DNA of 64,000 nucleotides from Pseudanabaena sp. BC1403 (GTDB lineage Bacteria > Cyanobacteriota > Cyanobacteriia > Pseudanabaenales > Pseudanabaenaceae): assembly GCF_002914585.1 (NCBI RefSeq), contig NZ_PDDM01000011.1:62001-126000 (forward strand), in the 5' to 3' direction. This document shows, in pieces, positions 53,201-62,143 of the stretch. The translations under genes were made by a program, and so were the position numbers. The notes beneath the pieces are model-generated. The model was given only the letters and a program-made list of their open reading frames with translations, ran no database searches and was not told the origin of the DNA. Each line of letters opens with the position of its first letter. Position 1 is the first letter of the stretch.

Positions 53201-54189
53201 ATGCTCCCCGTCGCTTCTACCTTCAGGGCTACGCCTGTATAGTCTCCAAATACCACATCCCCATTAGCATAAATGATCGGATCGAATAGGCTGATAAACT
53301 TACCTGGAGTACCTGTCACCGTCTGAAATGAAACATTACCACCACTGACAAAATGGGCATCTCCAGAAATATTCCCATTGCTTATCAATCTCAGATCTCC
53401 CCCACTCCGCAAGGCTCCTCCAGCATGGTTCAAGGCTAGGATATCAACACTCTGATTTCCTTGAATCGTCAAGTTCCTTCCTGCTTGGGCGAGGAATGGA
53501 GTTATGACAGTATCTCGAATCTTCACGGTATCCTGTGCTTTTAAGGTAATATCTCTCCCTGCTATCAATTGTCCTTGCAGATCTAGGCTACCACCTTCCA
53601 GTATTAGATCCACTCCTGTGGTGAGATTGCTCCGTATTGTTATCGGTGCTGCATTTGCTCCCATGTGTAACCCAATTGGCGAATTAATCGTTAACAATGG
53701 TTGGCTATTGGTGTTCACCGCACTAAACTCTGTTCCATCAACAAATTTGACGCTATTTGCTGTCGTGCCTACAAACGATCCACCGATATTTAGACTGGCA
53801 TTGGGACCAAAAATAATCCCACTGGGATTGAGTAGAAACAAACTTACAGGATTGCTGCTATTTGTAGTCTGAATCAAGCCATCTATATTAGAAATATTCC
53901 CTCCCGTCACCCGACTAAAAATTGTTGAAATATTCGGTGTGTTGACTAAATCAAAGGTTGCTGAACCTCCCGTCGGCACTGAGAATTGATTAAAGCTATG
54001 GAATAGATTGCCTCCACTATTGGGCTGATTGCCATTGGTAATCGTAAAGTTAAGATTGTCGGGACTGGTGACTGTTGTAGATAGTGTGCCATCAGCTGTC
54101 ACGCTCTGCGCAGAAACATTTGTGGGTAAAAGCATTCCCAAGAATAGGAAGCTAGAACCGCACCACCATAGTCTTTGACTAAAACTCAT
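50218..54189 (-). CDS. TPS exoprotein A3, giant member with internal tandem repeats, 1323 aa
   Basis: Longest of the array. ATG 54189 (MSFSQRLWW) was chosen with the usual junction and ribosome-binding site. After the TPS domain (LLNPSGIIFGPNASLNIGGSF) the core differs completely from the others. It first has a block like large hemagglutinins (DLILEGGSLDLQGQLIAGRD, VDILALNHAGGALRSGGDLRL). Then come about ten tandem repeats of roughly 30 residues around NSGNGGNITFSATNGNLSNQ, some coded by almost identical 93-nt DNA units. A second set of short GNAGNI-type turns follows. The constant C-terminal module resumes abruptly at NDITASSQFGLSGTVNISNLAF; just before it the sequence is divergent (GLKYRPYRTVDNDIT). 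Uses PDDPSDRRNSVHPW in the end module. Predicted long surface fibre. Confidence 0.92.
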   Translation of the reverse strand: MSFSQRLWWCGSSFLFLGMLLPTNVSAQSVTADGTLSTTVTSPDNLNFTITNGNQPNSGGNLFHSFNQFSVPTGGSATFDLVNTPNISTIFSRVTGGNISNIDGLIQTTNSSNPVSLFLLNPSGIIFGPNASLNIGGSFVGTTANSVKFVDGTEFSAVNTNSQPLLTINSPIGLHMGANAAPITIRSNLTTGVDLILEGGSLDLQGQLIAGRDITLKAQDTVKIRDTVITPFLAQAGRNLTIQGNQSVDILALNHAGGALRSGGDLRLISNGNISGDAHFVSGGNVSFQTVTGTPGKFISLFDPIIYANGDVVFGDYTGVALKVEATGSIEGGNITITGPDITVPSSDPDFITLTTQSAAILRAGVTSLPTSNLPQLGVGSTNFTTGTVAGLPAGSIRVASVNTSNFTGGDGGSIILNAAGDIVTGDLNSVAFGDGVNGGSINLFANGNISSNNFDSSTFLTANSGYGGDITIATTNGNLSVNGNLFSVANSLGAGIGTANGGAISLSATNGNLSVNALLSSSVNSQGTGKGGAISFSVTNGNLSVNSLLSASFTGTNGNGGDITLSAINGNLISQGLMSSDSFSTDNSGNGGNITLSVSNGNLLNESSLSAYSLGVMNSGNGGNITFSTTNGNLSNQGDLYSISFALVNSGNGGNITFSATNGNLSNLGDLSSLSIGQVNSGNGGNITFSATNGNLSNQRDLYSSSVAQTGNSGYGGDINLIAKEGDILGNMSSLYTFSVAPNGTSSNGGSIKLEAQNQISGLTLLTTSSSDRAGAVSILGHGDLAIADTVVLTSKQVSISTPFTGAINISTDGTGRSGDVNINSVGNLTLNNSRIESDTKGLDSAGNVTLTSSGLIRFDNSQIASSTSNSGLAGNINLNASKGIDIGNNSRLSALTSSSGNAGNIDISTAQLNLRDGAELSASSSGSGRAGNININADDVTIDRARVSSNTSSTGAAGEVKLTIPKGSLSLFNGSEISTSTQGSGNAGNVEISANNINVQGSIISSQSSGNGNSGSLDLRTSRLLLADYAQLSTASSGMGKAGNINISSQQVTLANSSQITSRSQGTGDGGTIQVNARSLFLNDASQINAQTNFGNGGNLNLSLGELLLLRNESLLSAEAGGKGNGGNITISSPFIIGLGNSDIVANAFQGNGGNIQISTNGIFGLKYRPYRTVDNDITASSQFGLSGTVNISNLAFTPTAGLIELPSNIDDPSQRIVQGCRTYGNSRFVSTGRGGLPDDPSDRRNSVHPWTDLRDPSAFRNPNALATTPQFENAKTPIVEATGWQLNAKGEVEIYAANNETRGIPVTDCAGFLAIANKSF

Positions 54190-54203
54190 TGAATAATACC
54201 TCT

Positions 54204-56954
54204 TTAAAAAGCTTTGCTTGCGATCGCTAAGAATCCCGCACAATCATTTACGGTTGTTTCTCTAGCTAAGTTATTAGCAGCATAGATATCTACCTCACCC
54301 TTCGCATTTAGTTGCCAACCCGTAGCTTCCACAATGGGTGTTTTCGCATTCTCAGATTGCGGTGTAGTTGCTAAAGCATTGGGATTGCGGAAAGCAGAGG
54401 GATCGCGGATATCTGTCCAAGGATGGGAGCTATTACGGCGATTACTAGGATCGTCAGGCAACCCTCCTCGACCTGTGGCGACAAATCGACTATTGCCATA
54501 GGTTCTACAACCTTGGACAATTCTTTGGCTCGGATCATCGATATTGCTAGGTAGCTCGATTAACCCTGCGGTGGGAGTAAAAGCAAGGTTGCTAATATTT
54601 ACCGTGCCGCTTAGCCCAAATTGCGAACTTGCCGTGATGTCGCTCTCTGATGTCAATTGCGGACGAAATTTCAGTCCAAATAAACCTTGCGTAGTGATGT
54701 TGATCTTCCCACCTGCTCCTTGTACAGCATTAGCAGTGATGTCACTGTTTTCCGATAGAACCGCTACGATAAATGCTGAATTGATGTTGATATTACCTCC
54801 TGTAGCATTACCTGTTGCATTAGTGTTAATTTGACTGCCGTGCCGCAGCAGCAGCACATCAGAGTCAATCGAGATATTGCCGCGATCGCCTGCGGAAACT
54901 TCCGATCGCAGACTGCCCCCGTAATCAAGTTGAACGCGAGAAGCCCTAATGCTTAAGTTACCCGCATCGCCACCACCTGTATTACTAACAGAAATTTCCG
55001 CCCCATTGCGTACGTCAAGCCGATTACTATTTATACTTATCGAACCAGCATCAGATTTTGTAGAAGAAATTGCATTAATACTACTGGGGAGTTGCCGACC
55101 GTTAATTAGCGATTGAGAGATGCCCTGTACGTCAACATTTTTAACGATCAGGTTAATGCTGCCAGCAGCACCGTTACCATCAGTAGATGAGGTGATTTGT
55201 CCACCGTTGAATATATTTAAGAGATCGCTTTTGATATTAATATTGCCACCCTGTCCGATCGCATTTGCCCCAACAGCCACAGTGATTCCACTGACAGTCT
55301 GACTAAAACTATCAATGACGGGATCGCTCACACTCACTTCTGTGGCTTGGATATTTATACTTCCTGCCACACCATTGCCAACAAGCGCACTAGAAATTGT
55401 GCCACCATTAGCGAGTACCAATTTCCCAGTTGAGATCGATACATTTCCACTATTTCCTTCCGCAAAAGGTTGGATTGAACTAGTCACAGCACTTGTAAAG
55501 CTTGATGGATTTGCGCCTCGAATTTCTAGACTCTGAGTAGCTCGGATGGAGATATCCCCAGCCGACCCAGTAGTACTTGGTTGCAAAACACCTGGAAAAT
55601 TGAGACCTACCAGATCTGTGCTGATATGTGCACCATCCAGCATCTGTATTCGATCCGCCTGAACAGAAATATTCCCACCAATATTGCGATTACCACTGGT
55701 AATCAGAGTGGTAATCGAACTAGGACGGAAAAAAGGAATACCAAAAAAAGGATTAGGAAATGGATTGTAGCCACTTAATTTGACATCTTTAGCAAGAATG
55801 GAAATATTGCCAGTGGAGGAGTCATTGAAAGTTACGAAAGAATTAGTCGCGAAAGAATAAACGCCATTATTAACTGATTGCAACCAAGATCCATTCGCAA
55901 TTCGTAAAGACTCGGTTTCTACAGTAATATCACCTGCTCTAGCGCCATTCCCCAATACTGTAGTAGATAGACCAGGAGTCTCATATTGCAGTGCATCCGT
56001 TGCCCCCAGCAAATCCACAAATTCTGTGGTTTTGACATTAATACCTTGCCCTTGACCTCCCGCTCCAGTGTCAGAAGAAATATTTGAGCCATTCTGAAGT
56101 GTTAGCCCTCGCCCACGAATTACGATCGCGCCGCCGTTGAGTCCACTCGTATCAATTAGAGAGGATTTACTCAGTGTAATTTGACCCCAGTCAGCAGTAG
56201 TTGAGGCACTAGTTAATTGCAGTTGAGTGGCATTTGTGAACTTAACTTCAGCATTTTGTACTGCCCACAGTTCCACTCGTCCATCTGGATTCGATAGACT
56301 AGCGTTAGTCAAACTAATCTCTCCACCTACTAACGCGATGGTCTGAGCTTTGAATAGTTGGGGCGATCGCAAAAAGAAATTAGGCGCAGGTGTTCCCTGT
56401 ACTTCAATTGGTGCAGCATTGGTTCCGAGAATTAGCCCTACAGGAGCATTCACAGTTAACAGAGGATTAGCTGTGATATCGCTAGCACTAAACTTTACTC
56501 CATCACTAAAAATGACGCTATTTGCTGTAGTTCCAACAAATGATCCACCGATATTGAGCCTTGCATTGGGACTAAAAATAATCCCACTGGGATTGAGCAG
56601 AAACAAACTCACAGGATTGCTGCTATTTGAGGTCTGAATCAAGCCATCAATGTTGGAGACACTACCTCCCGTCACCCGACTGAAAATCGTTGTAATATTC
56701 GGTGTGCTAACTAGATTAAAAGTAGCAGAACCACCCGTCGGTACTGAGAATTGACTAAAACTATGGAATAGATTTGCTCCACTATTGGGCTGATTACCAT
56801 TGGTAATCGTAAAATTAAGATTGTCGGGACTAGTGACTGTAGTAGACAGCGTGCCATCGGCTGTCACAGATTGTGCTGAGACATTTATGGGTAAAAGCAT
56901 TCCCAAGAAAAGAAAGCTAGAACCACACCACAATAGTCTTTGACTAAAACTCAT
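54204..56954 (-). CDS. TPS exoprotein A2, 916 aa
   Basis: ATG 56954 begins the shared leader MSFSQRLLWCGSSFLFLGML. TPS domain with LLNPSGIIFSPNARLNIGGSF (Ser where others have Gly-Pro context). The core is a sister of A1: VELWAVQNAEV, IRGRGLTLQNGSNI, TTEFVDLLGATDALQ and RVQLDYGGSLRSEVSAGDRG all have direct counterparts there. Both carry NSAFIVAVLSENSDITANAV before the constant end, unlike the IVGIENSDIIANAVRG of A4-A6. End module PDDPSNRRNSSHPW; tail DCAGFLAIASKAF. Starts 14 nt after A1. Confidence 0.92.
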   Translation of the reverse strand: MSFSQRLLWCGSSFLFLGMLLPINVSAQSVTADGTLSTTVTSPDNLNFTITNGNQPNSGANLFHSFSQFSVPTGGSATFNLVSTPNITTIFSRVTGGSVSNIDGLIQTSNSSNPVSLFLLNPSGIIFSPNARLNIGGSFVGTTANSVIFSDGVKFSASDITANPLLTVNAPVGLILGTNAAPIEVQGTPAPNFFLRSPQLFKAQTIALVGGEISLTNASLSNPDGRVELWAVQNAEVKFTNATQLQLTSASTTADWGQITLSKSSLIDTSGLNGGAIVIRGRGLTLQNGSNISSDTGAGGQGQGINVKTTEFVDLLGATDALQYETPGLSTTVLGNGARAGDITVETESLRIANGSWLQSVNNGVYSFATNSFVTFNDSSTGNISILAKDVKLSGYNPFPNPFFGIPFFRPSSITTLITSGNRNIGGNISVQADRIQMLDGAHISTDLVGLNFPGVLQPSTTGSAGDISIRATQSLEIRGANPSSFTSAVTSSIQPFAEGNSGNVSISTGKLVLANGGTISSALVGNGVAGSINIQATEVSVSDPVIDSFSQTVSGITVAVGANAIGQGGNINIKSDLLNIFNGGQITSSTDGNGAAGSINLIVKNVDVQGISQSLINGRQLPSSINAISSTKSDAGSISINSNRLDVRNGAEISVSNTGGGDAGNLSIRASRVQLDYGGSLRSEVSAGDRGNISIDSDVLLLRHGSQINTNATGNATGGNININSAFIVAVLSENSDITANAVQGAGGKINITTQGLFGLKFRPQLTSESDITASSQFGLSGTVNISNLAFTPTAGLIELPSNIDDPSQRIVQGCRTYGNSRFVATGRGGLPDDPSNRRNSSHPWTDIRDPSAFRNPNALATTPQSENAKTPIVEATGWQLNAKGEVDIYAANNLARETTVNDCAGFLAIASKAF

Positions 56955-56968
56955 TGGACAATACCTCT

Positions 56969-59641
56969 TTAAAAAGTTTTGCTTGTAATCGCCAAGAATC
57001 CTGCGCAATCAGTTATAGGCGTTCCTATAGCTGCATTATTGGCAGCATAGATATTTACCTCACCCTTCGCATTTAATTGCCAACCCGTAGCTTCTACAAT
57101 GGGCGGTGCTGAATTCTCCGATTGCTTTTCGGATTGCTTGACAGTTGCTAAAGCGACGGGATTGCGGAAAGCAGATGGATCACGGATATCTGTCCAAGGA
57201 TGGGAGCTATTGCGGCGATCGCTAGGATCTTCAGGCAACCCTCCTCTGCCTGTGGCAACAAACCGACTATTGCCATAGGTTCTACAACCTTGGACAATTC
57301 GCTGACTCGGATCATCGATATTGCTAGGTAGCTCGATTAACCCTGCGGTGGGAGTAAAAGCAAGGTTATTAATATTCACCGTGCCGCTTAGCCCAAATTG
57401 CGAACTTGCCGTGATGTCACTTTCTGAGGTCAATTGCGGACGGAATTTTAGCCCAAATAAACCTTGCGTAGTGATGTTGATCTTCCCACCTGCTCCTAGT
57501 ACAGCATTAGCCGTGATGTCACTGTTTTCCGATAGAACCGCTACGATAAATGCTGAATTGATGTTGATATTACCTCCTGTAGCATTACCTGTGGCATTGG
57601 TGTTAATTTGGCTGCCGTGCCTCAGCAGCAACACATCAGAGTTAATCGAGATATTGCCGCGATCGCCTGCGGAAACTTCCGATCGCAGACTTCCCCCATA
57701 ATCAAGTTGAACGCGAGAAGCGCTAACGCTTAAGTTACCTGCATTTCCACCACCAGTATTACTAACAGAAATTTCTCCACGATTAAGAACATCAAGCCGA
57801 TCGCTAACTATATTGACTGAACCCGCATCAGATTTTGTAGAAGAAGTTGCCGCGATCGTGCTGGGCAGAGTTTGACCATTGGACAAGGTTTTAGAGACAC
57901 CATCTACCGCAATGTTTTTGACTTGCAGATTGATACTACCCGCATTACCATTTCCATTGGTTGAAGAGGTGATTTGCCCACCATCAAAAAGCCGTAACGT
58001 ATCAGCCGTTAAGGTAATATTTCCCCCTGAGCCAACCGCATTAGCCCCCAGAGAAACCGTAATACCGCCAGGTAAGCTGCTGAGACCATCAAGTTCTGGC
58101 TCGCTCACTGTCACATCCTTAGCCCTAATGGTGATATTCCCCGCTTTTCCTGTTCCCGATAGCGTACTCCGAACAGTCCCCCCGTTAAAGATTTGCAAAC
58201 TGCCAACATCAATCGAGATGTTTCCTGCTTCCCCCGTTGTTGCTCCAATTCTCGAACTCACTCCAGATAGCAGTTTAGCGGGTGTGAATCCCGATATTAC
58301 AAGGCTCTCAGTTGCTCGGATCGAGATGTCTCCAGCCTTACCTGTAGGAAGAACAGGACTTACGACAACCAAAGCCGTACTGATAATTCCACCATCTTGC
58401 ACGCGAATTCGATCTGCATCGATGGTAATCTTGCCACTCTCATTATTAGTGCCAACAAAGAGGTTGGCGTTTATAGCGGTAGGCGTTTCAAGAAATGGAT
58501 TAGATCCCAATACATCCACATCCGCAGCTTTAACGGTCACATCTCCCGATCGCGAATTGTCACCAGTAGAGGAGGACTGAAGCCAAGCGCCATTACTCAA
58601 CCGTAAACTCCCTGTCTCAACGGTCACATCTCCAGCTCGCCCAGTTGCAGGAGCGCCAAACAATATACCCACAGAAGTCGAAATGCCAGGAGCAAATTGA
58701 CCTGCTTGGGAAGCTCCCAGCAGATCAACAAATTCTGTAGTTTGGACGGTGATCCCCTTACCTTGCCCAGCCGAAGTAATAGAACGAATATTTGAGCCAT
58801 CTTGCAAGGTCAGCCCGCGTCCACGGATGTTGATTGCTCCGCCATTGATTCCACTTGCATCAACTAAGGAGGTTTGACTGAGTGAAATATTTCCCCAATT
58901 CACAATACTAGGGGCAGAAGTAAGTTGCCATTTCGCTTGATTGTTTATGGCGATTTGGGCATTCTGTGCTGCCCATAGTTCCACTTGTCCATCTGGAGCG
59001 ATCAGGTTTGCGCCTGTCATATTGATTTGACTGCCTACTAAAGCCAAGGTATTTCCCTGAGCCACTTGCAGGGTAGCCATTTTCTGTAAACTAATTGCTC
59101 CCGCATTTGCCTCAAGGTTTAGCCCAATGGGAGCATTCACAGTCAACAGAGGATTAGATGTGAGATCGTTGGCACTAAACTTAACTCCATCACTAAAAAT
59201 GACGCTATTTGCTGTAGTTCCTACAAACGATCCACCGATATTTAGACTGGCATTGGGACCAAAAATAATCCCACTGGGATTGATTAGAAACAAACTCACA
59301 GGATTGCTGTTATTTGTGGTCTGAATCAAGCCATCAATGTTGGAAACATTGCCTCCCGTCACCCGACTAAAAATCGTCGAAATATTCGGTGTGCTAACCA
59401 GATTAAAAGTAGCAGAACCACCCGTGGGCACTGAGAACTGACTAAAACTATGGAATAGATTTGCTCCACTATTGGGCTGATTACCATTGGTAATCGTAAA
59501 GTTAAGATTGTCAGGACTGGTGACTGTTGTAGAAAGTGTGCCATCGGCTGTCACAGATTGTGCTGAGACAGAATAAGTTAGGGATAAATGCCCCAGAAAT
59601 AGACAGCCACCTAAACAAGATAAACGAAAAATAGAAGTCAT
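56969..59641 (-). CDS. TPS exoprotein A1 (first of the array), 890 aa
   Basis: TpsA-type protein predicted to cross the inner membrane by Sec and the outer membrane through the divergent TpsB, then fold as a right-handed beta-helix on the cell surface or in the medium. The TPS domain (about 35-180) includes LINPSGIIFGPNASLNIGGSF, the NPxGI secretion motif. Unlike A2-A7 its signal peptide is MTSIFRLSCLGGCLFLGHL, so the leader was not exchanged with the others. ATG 59641 has GGGGAG 8 nt upstream; GTG 59662 is less likely. The core is similar to A2. The constant C-terminal module carries two Cys (GCRTYG and DCAGF) that could form a disulfide or processing site. The transcript probably starts in the 431-nt spacer to tpsB. 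Confidence 0.93.
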   Translation of the reverse strand: MTSIFRLSCLGGCLFLGHLSLTYSVSAQSVTADGTLSTTVTSPDNLNFTITNGNQPNSGANLFHSFSQFSVPTGGSATFNLVSTPNISTIFSRVTGGNVSNIDGLIQTTNNSNPVSLFLINPSGIIFGPNASLNIGGSFVGTTANSVIFSDGVKFSANDLTSNPLLTVNAPIGLNLEANAGAISLQKMATLQVAQGNTLALVGSQINMTGANLIAPDGQVELWAAQNAQIAINNQAKWQLTSAPSIVNWGNISLSQTSLVDASGINGGAINIRGRGLTLQDGSNIRSITSAGQGKGITVQTTEFVDLLGASQAGQFAPGISTSVGILFGAPATGRAGDVTVETGSLRLSNGAWLQSSSTGDNSRSGDVTVKAADVDVLGSNPFLETPTAINANLFVGTNNESGKITIDADRIRVQDGGIISTALVVVSPVLPTGKAGDISIRATESLVISGFTPAKLLSGVSSRIGATTGEAGNISIDVGSLQIFNGGTVRSTLSGTGKAGNITIRAKDVTVSEPELDGLSSLPGGITVSLGANAVGSGGNITLTADTLRLFDGGQITSSTNGNGNAGSINLQVKNIAVDGVSKTLSNGQTLPSTIAATSSTKSDAGSVNIVSDRLDVLNRGEISVSNTGGGNAGNLSVSASRVQLDYGGSLRSEVSAGDRGNISINSDVLLLRHGSQINTNATGNATGGNININSAFIVAVLSENSDITANAVLGAGGKINITTQGLFGLKFRPQLTSESDITASSQFGLSGTVNINNLAFTPTAGLIELPSNIDDPSQRIVQGCRTYGNSRFVATGRGGLPEDPSDRRNSSHPWTDIRDPSAFRNPVALATVKQSEKQSENSAPPIVEATGWQLNAKGEVNIYAANNAAIGTPITDCAGFLAITSKTF

Positions 59642-60072
59642 AGATACCGCTCCCCATCTCACACAAAATAAATAAAATTAACAGACAAACATCTTTAGCA
59701 AAATCTTTTTGAGAATATTAAAGGAAAATAAAGAGCGTAATATAAGCAAGCCAATACTAAGTAGCTGAGCATAATTAAAAACTAGATTCAAAGCCTTTGG
59801 TGTAAGCTGCGCATAAACCATAAGCTTTAGGTTTTATATTTAATTACGATATGATACTTATAGCGTTTTACAAATGAATTTCCCCCTAATTTGTAAAACA
59901 AAAAAACTAATCACAGTTAAAGTTTTAAGTTTTTTATTTTATCGTAGAAAAATAAAAAACTGATATAATTTTATCGATTAGTTAATATTACCTGATTTTA
60001 CTTCACTTATGGTTTATTAATATTGCCCGATTGAAATCATCTTGAAAAAGCATAGAAATTACTCTTGAATAT
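59642..60072. other. AT-rich divergent spacer between A1 and tpsB
   Basis: 431 nt without an open frame. It must contain the promoters of both the seven-gene exoprotein operon (minus) and tpsB (plus). It is strongly AT-rich with several TATAAT-like stretches. No convincing operator dyad or NtcA-type box was identified, and no GC-NNN-GC hairpin is present. Confidence 0.6.
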
Positions 60073-61959
60073 ATGAATTTTTGCAATCTTTTGTTGTGTA
60101 ATTATCTAGCTCGTACTTTGCCATTCATGAGATTTACGATTATTTTAATATTTGTAAGTTTGTCCTCAGAATTATCTGCCGTCGAGGTAAGTGAGGCTAA
60201 ATCTAAATTTAATGAACAAGGCTTATTATCACGACCTGTAAGTACAAAGCTCGACACTTCACGATTTCCGATTGAGCAAAGCCCCCTTGAACAGCCATTG
60301 CTCACGGCGCAGAGGGTTGAGCCTAATATTTCTAATCCTTTACAACGGATTAATCCCTCTCCTAGTCAACCTGTTCTACCCCCAGAGACGCTGCCTCCAG
60401 CACCAACTTTAGATCAATCAATACCTAAAGTCCCTGAAGATACAGAGACACGTCCAAATACATTTCCAGCTAAATTTTTTGTCAAACAAATTGAGGTAAC
60501 TGATAGCACGGTATTTAGTACCGAAGAACTGGCTGTAGTGACTAAGCCTTTTATAGGCAGGGAGTTGACATTTGCTGAGTTATTACAGGTGCGATCGGCT
60601 ATTACTCAGCTCTATACAAGTCGCGGTTATATTTCTTCAGGTGTAATTATTCCTCCCCAAACTTTGTCGAATGGGGTGATCAAAATGCAAGCGATCGAAG
60701 GCAGTTTGGAAGAGATTAAAGTTACAGGGTTACAACACCTTAATCCCGATTATATTCGTAGTCGTTTGCAATTAGCGGGGGCTAAACCTTTAAATATCAA
60801 TCAATTACTTGAAGGACTACAATTACTAAAGCTAAATCCCTTAATTGAAAACATTTCTGCTGAGTTGCAAACAGGCGATCGCCCTGAAACTCGGATTTTG
60901 TTAGTGGAAGCTAAGGAAGCCAAGAATTTCAGTGTTATTCCTACTATTGATAATGGGCGATCGCCTAGTGTCGGTAGTTTCCGCCGTCAAATCCAACTAT
61001 CTCATGCTAATTTGTTTGGACTTGGTGATGGATTGAAATTGGGATATACCAACACCGATGGGAGTAATGGCTTTGATTTTAGCTACACTTTGCCGATTAA
61101 TCCCAGCAACGGTACGATCCAATTGGCGGCTGGCACTACGACTAGCAATGTAATTGAATCCCCATTTGATGTACTCAAAATTTCGGCTGTCTCGAAATAT
61201 TACGAAGCCACCTATCGCCAACCACTGATTTTACGCCCTCAAGAAGAACTAGCTGTGGGGCTAACATTCTCTAGGCAAGAAAGCCAAACTTCACTAGGAA
61301 TTGACAATATTGGGCCTTTCCCCATTTCTTCTGGTTCCGACAGCCAAGGTAGTACCCGTGTCTCCGCATTGCGATTCTTCCAAGAATGGACTAGGCGAAA
61401 TGAGCAATCTGTAATGGCTTTTCGCTCTCAATTTAGTCTTGGGCTTGGTGGTCTATTCAATGCCACCGTCAACCAGCAAGAAGTGCCTGATAGCAACTTT
61501 TTGTCATGGCGAGGACAAGGTCAATGGGTACAGCTACTTGCGCCCGATACGCTTTTTCTATTGCGGGGAGATATTCAAATTGCCAATCGCACGTTGCTAA
61601 CTTTGGAGCAATTTGGATTGGGGGGAGTCAGTACTGTTCGCGGCTATCGCCAAGAAGCCCTTCTAACAGATAATGGCGCACAAATTTCTGCCGAAGTTCG
61701 TTTGCCAATCTTTAAAGATGTTGCATCTAAAGAGGTTTTGCAACTAACCCCATTTGTTGATGCAGGAACTGGTTGGAATAGCAATGGCAGAAATCCTAAT
61801 CCTAATACTTTGGTGGGGCTGGGTGTTGGACTATTGTGGCAACAGGGGGAAAATTTATCTATCAGACTTGATTGGGGCGTTCCTCTAGTTAATGTGCCAT
61901 CACAGGGCAATAGCTCACAAGAAAGAGGCTTATATTTTTCTGCTACTGCACGTTTTTAA
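60073..61959 (+). CDS. TpsB/ShlB/FhaC-type outer-membrane transporter, 628 aa
   Basis: Outer-membrane pore that recognises TPS domains and secretes the exoproteins. After a leader (either from ATG 60073 or from ATG 60127, which starts a cleaner signal peptide MRFTIILIFVSLSSELSA) and a Pro-rich linker (90-132), POTRA1 spans about 134-210 (FFVKQIEVTDSTVF, RGYISSGVIIPPQ) and POTRA2 about 211-281. The barrel covers 285-628 and has the conserved loop-6 tip VRGYR (522-526), followed by GAQISAEVRLP. It ends in Phe (YFSATARF), as outer-membrane proteins do. It is the only TpsB in the window and is divergent from seven TpsA genes, so it probably serves all of them. Confidence 0.94.
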   Translation: MNFCNLLLCNYLARTLPFMRFTIILIFVSLSSELSAVEVSEAKSKFNEQGLLSRPVSTKLDTSRFPIEQSPLEQPLLTAQRVEPNISNPLQRINPSPSQPVLPPETLPPAPTLDQSIPKVPEDTETRPNTFPAKFFVKQIEVTDSTVFSTEELAVVTKPFIGRELTFAELLQVRSAITQLYTSRGYISSGVIIPPQTLSNGVIKMQAIEGSLEEIKVTGLQHLNPDYIRSRLQLAGAKPLNINQLLEGLQLLKLNPLIENISAELQTGDRPETRILLVEAKEAKNFSVIPTIDNGRSPSVGSFRRQIQLSHANLFGLGDGLKLGYTNTDGSNGFDFSYTLPINPSNGTIQLAAGTTTSNVIESPFDVLKISAVSKYYEATYRQPLILRPQEELAVGLTFSRQESQTSLGIDNIGPFPISSGSDSQGSTRVSALRFFQEWTRRNEQSVMAFRSQFSLGLGGLFNATVNQQEVPDSNFLSWRGQGQWVQLLAPDTLFLLRGDIQIANRTLLTLEQFGLGGVSTVRGYRQEALLTDNGAQISAEVRLPIFKDVASKEVLQLTPFVDAGTGWNSNGRNPNPNTLVGLGVGLLWQQGENLSIRLDWGVPLVNVPSQGNSSQERGLYFSATARF

Positions 61960-61997
61960 TTGATGTTAAGTAGCTAAGCGAAATTAAATACAAAACC

Positions 61998-62040
61998 CAA
62001 AAAGCTGTAGCGCACGCGCAGCTTGCGCTACAGCTTTTTG
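61998..62040. terminator. 17-bp stem hairpin downstream of tpsB
   Basis: CAAAAAGCTGTAGCGCA (61998-62014) pairs exactly with 62024-62040, ending in a T-run on the plus side, 39 nt after the tpsB stop. Likely tpsB terminator. Confidence 0.8.
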
Positions 62041-62050
62041 ATCTGGCTTT

Positions 62051-62094
62051 TAAAAAATGGAGGGGCAATTCATGAATTGCCCCTCCATTTTTTA
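62051..62094. terminator. 44-nt perfect palindrome with GGGGCAATTCATGAATTGCCCC core
   Basis: 22-nt arms abut at 62072/62073 with A-run and T-run ends. It shares its core with 18517-18544. It lies 50 nt beyond the histidine kinase stop (minus strand) and could terminate that gene. Confidence 0.75.
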
Positions 62095-62143
62095 AATTTT
62101 TTTTGTACATCGGTCATTTGGAAATTGCTGGATAGCGAGTTAT

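Noticed and set aside
40451-59324. Many 60-280-aa plus-strand frames across the exoprotein array
   Set aside because: The same frame recurs opposite each copy of the conserved modules and is Pro/Leu/Val-rich, the complement of Gly/Asn/Thr coding; these are shadows repeated by duplication.
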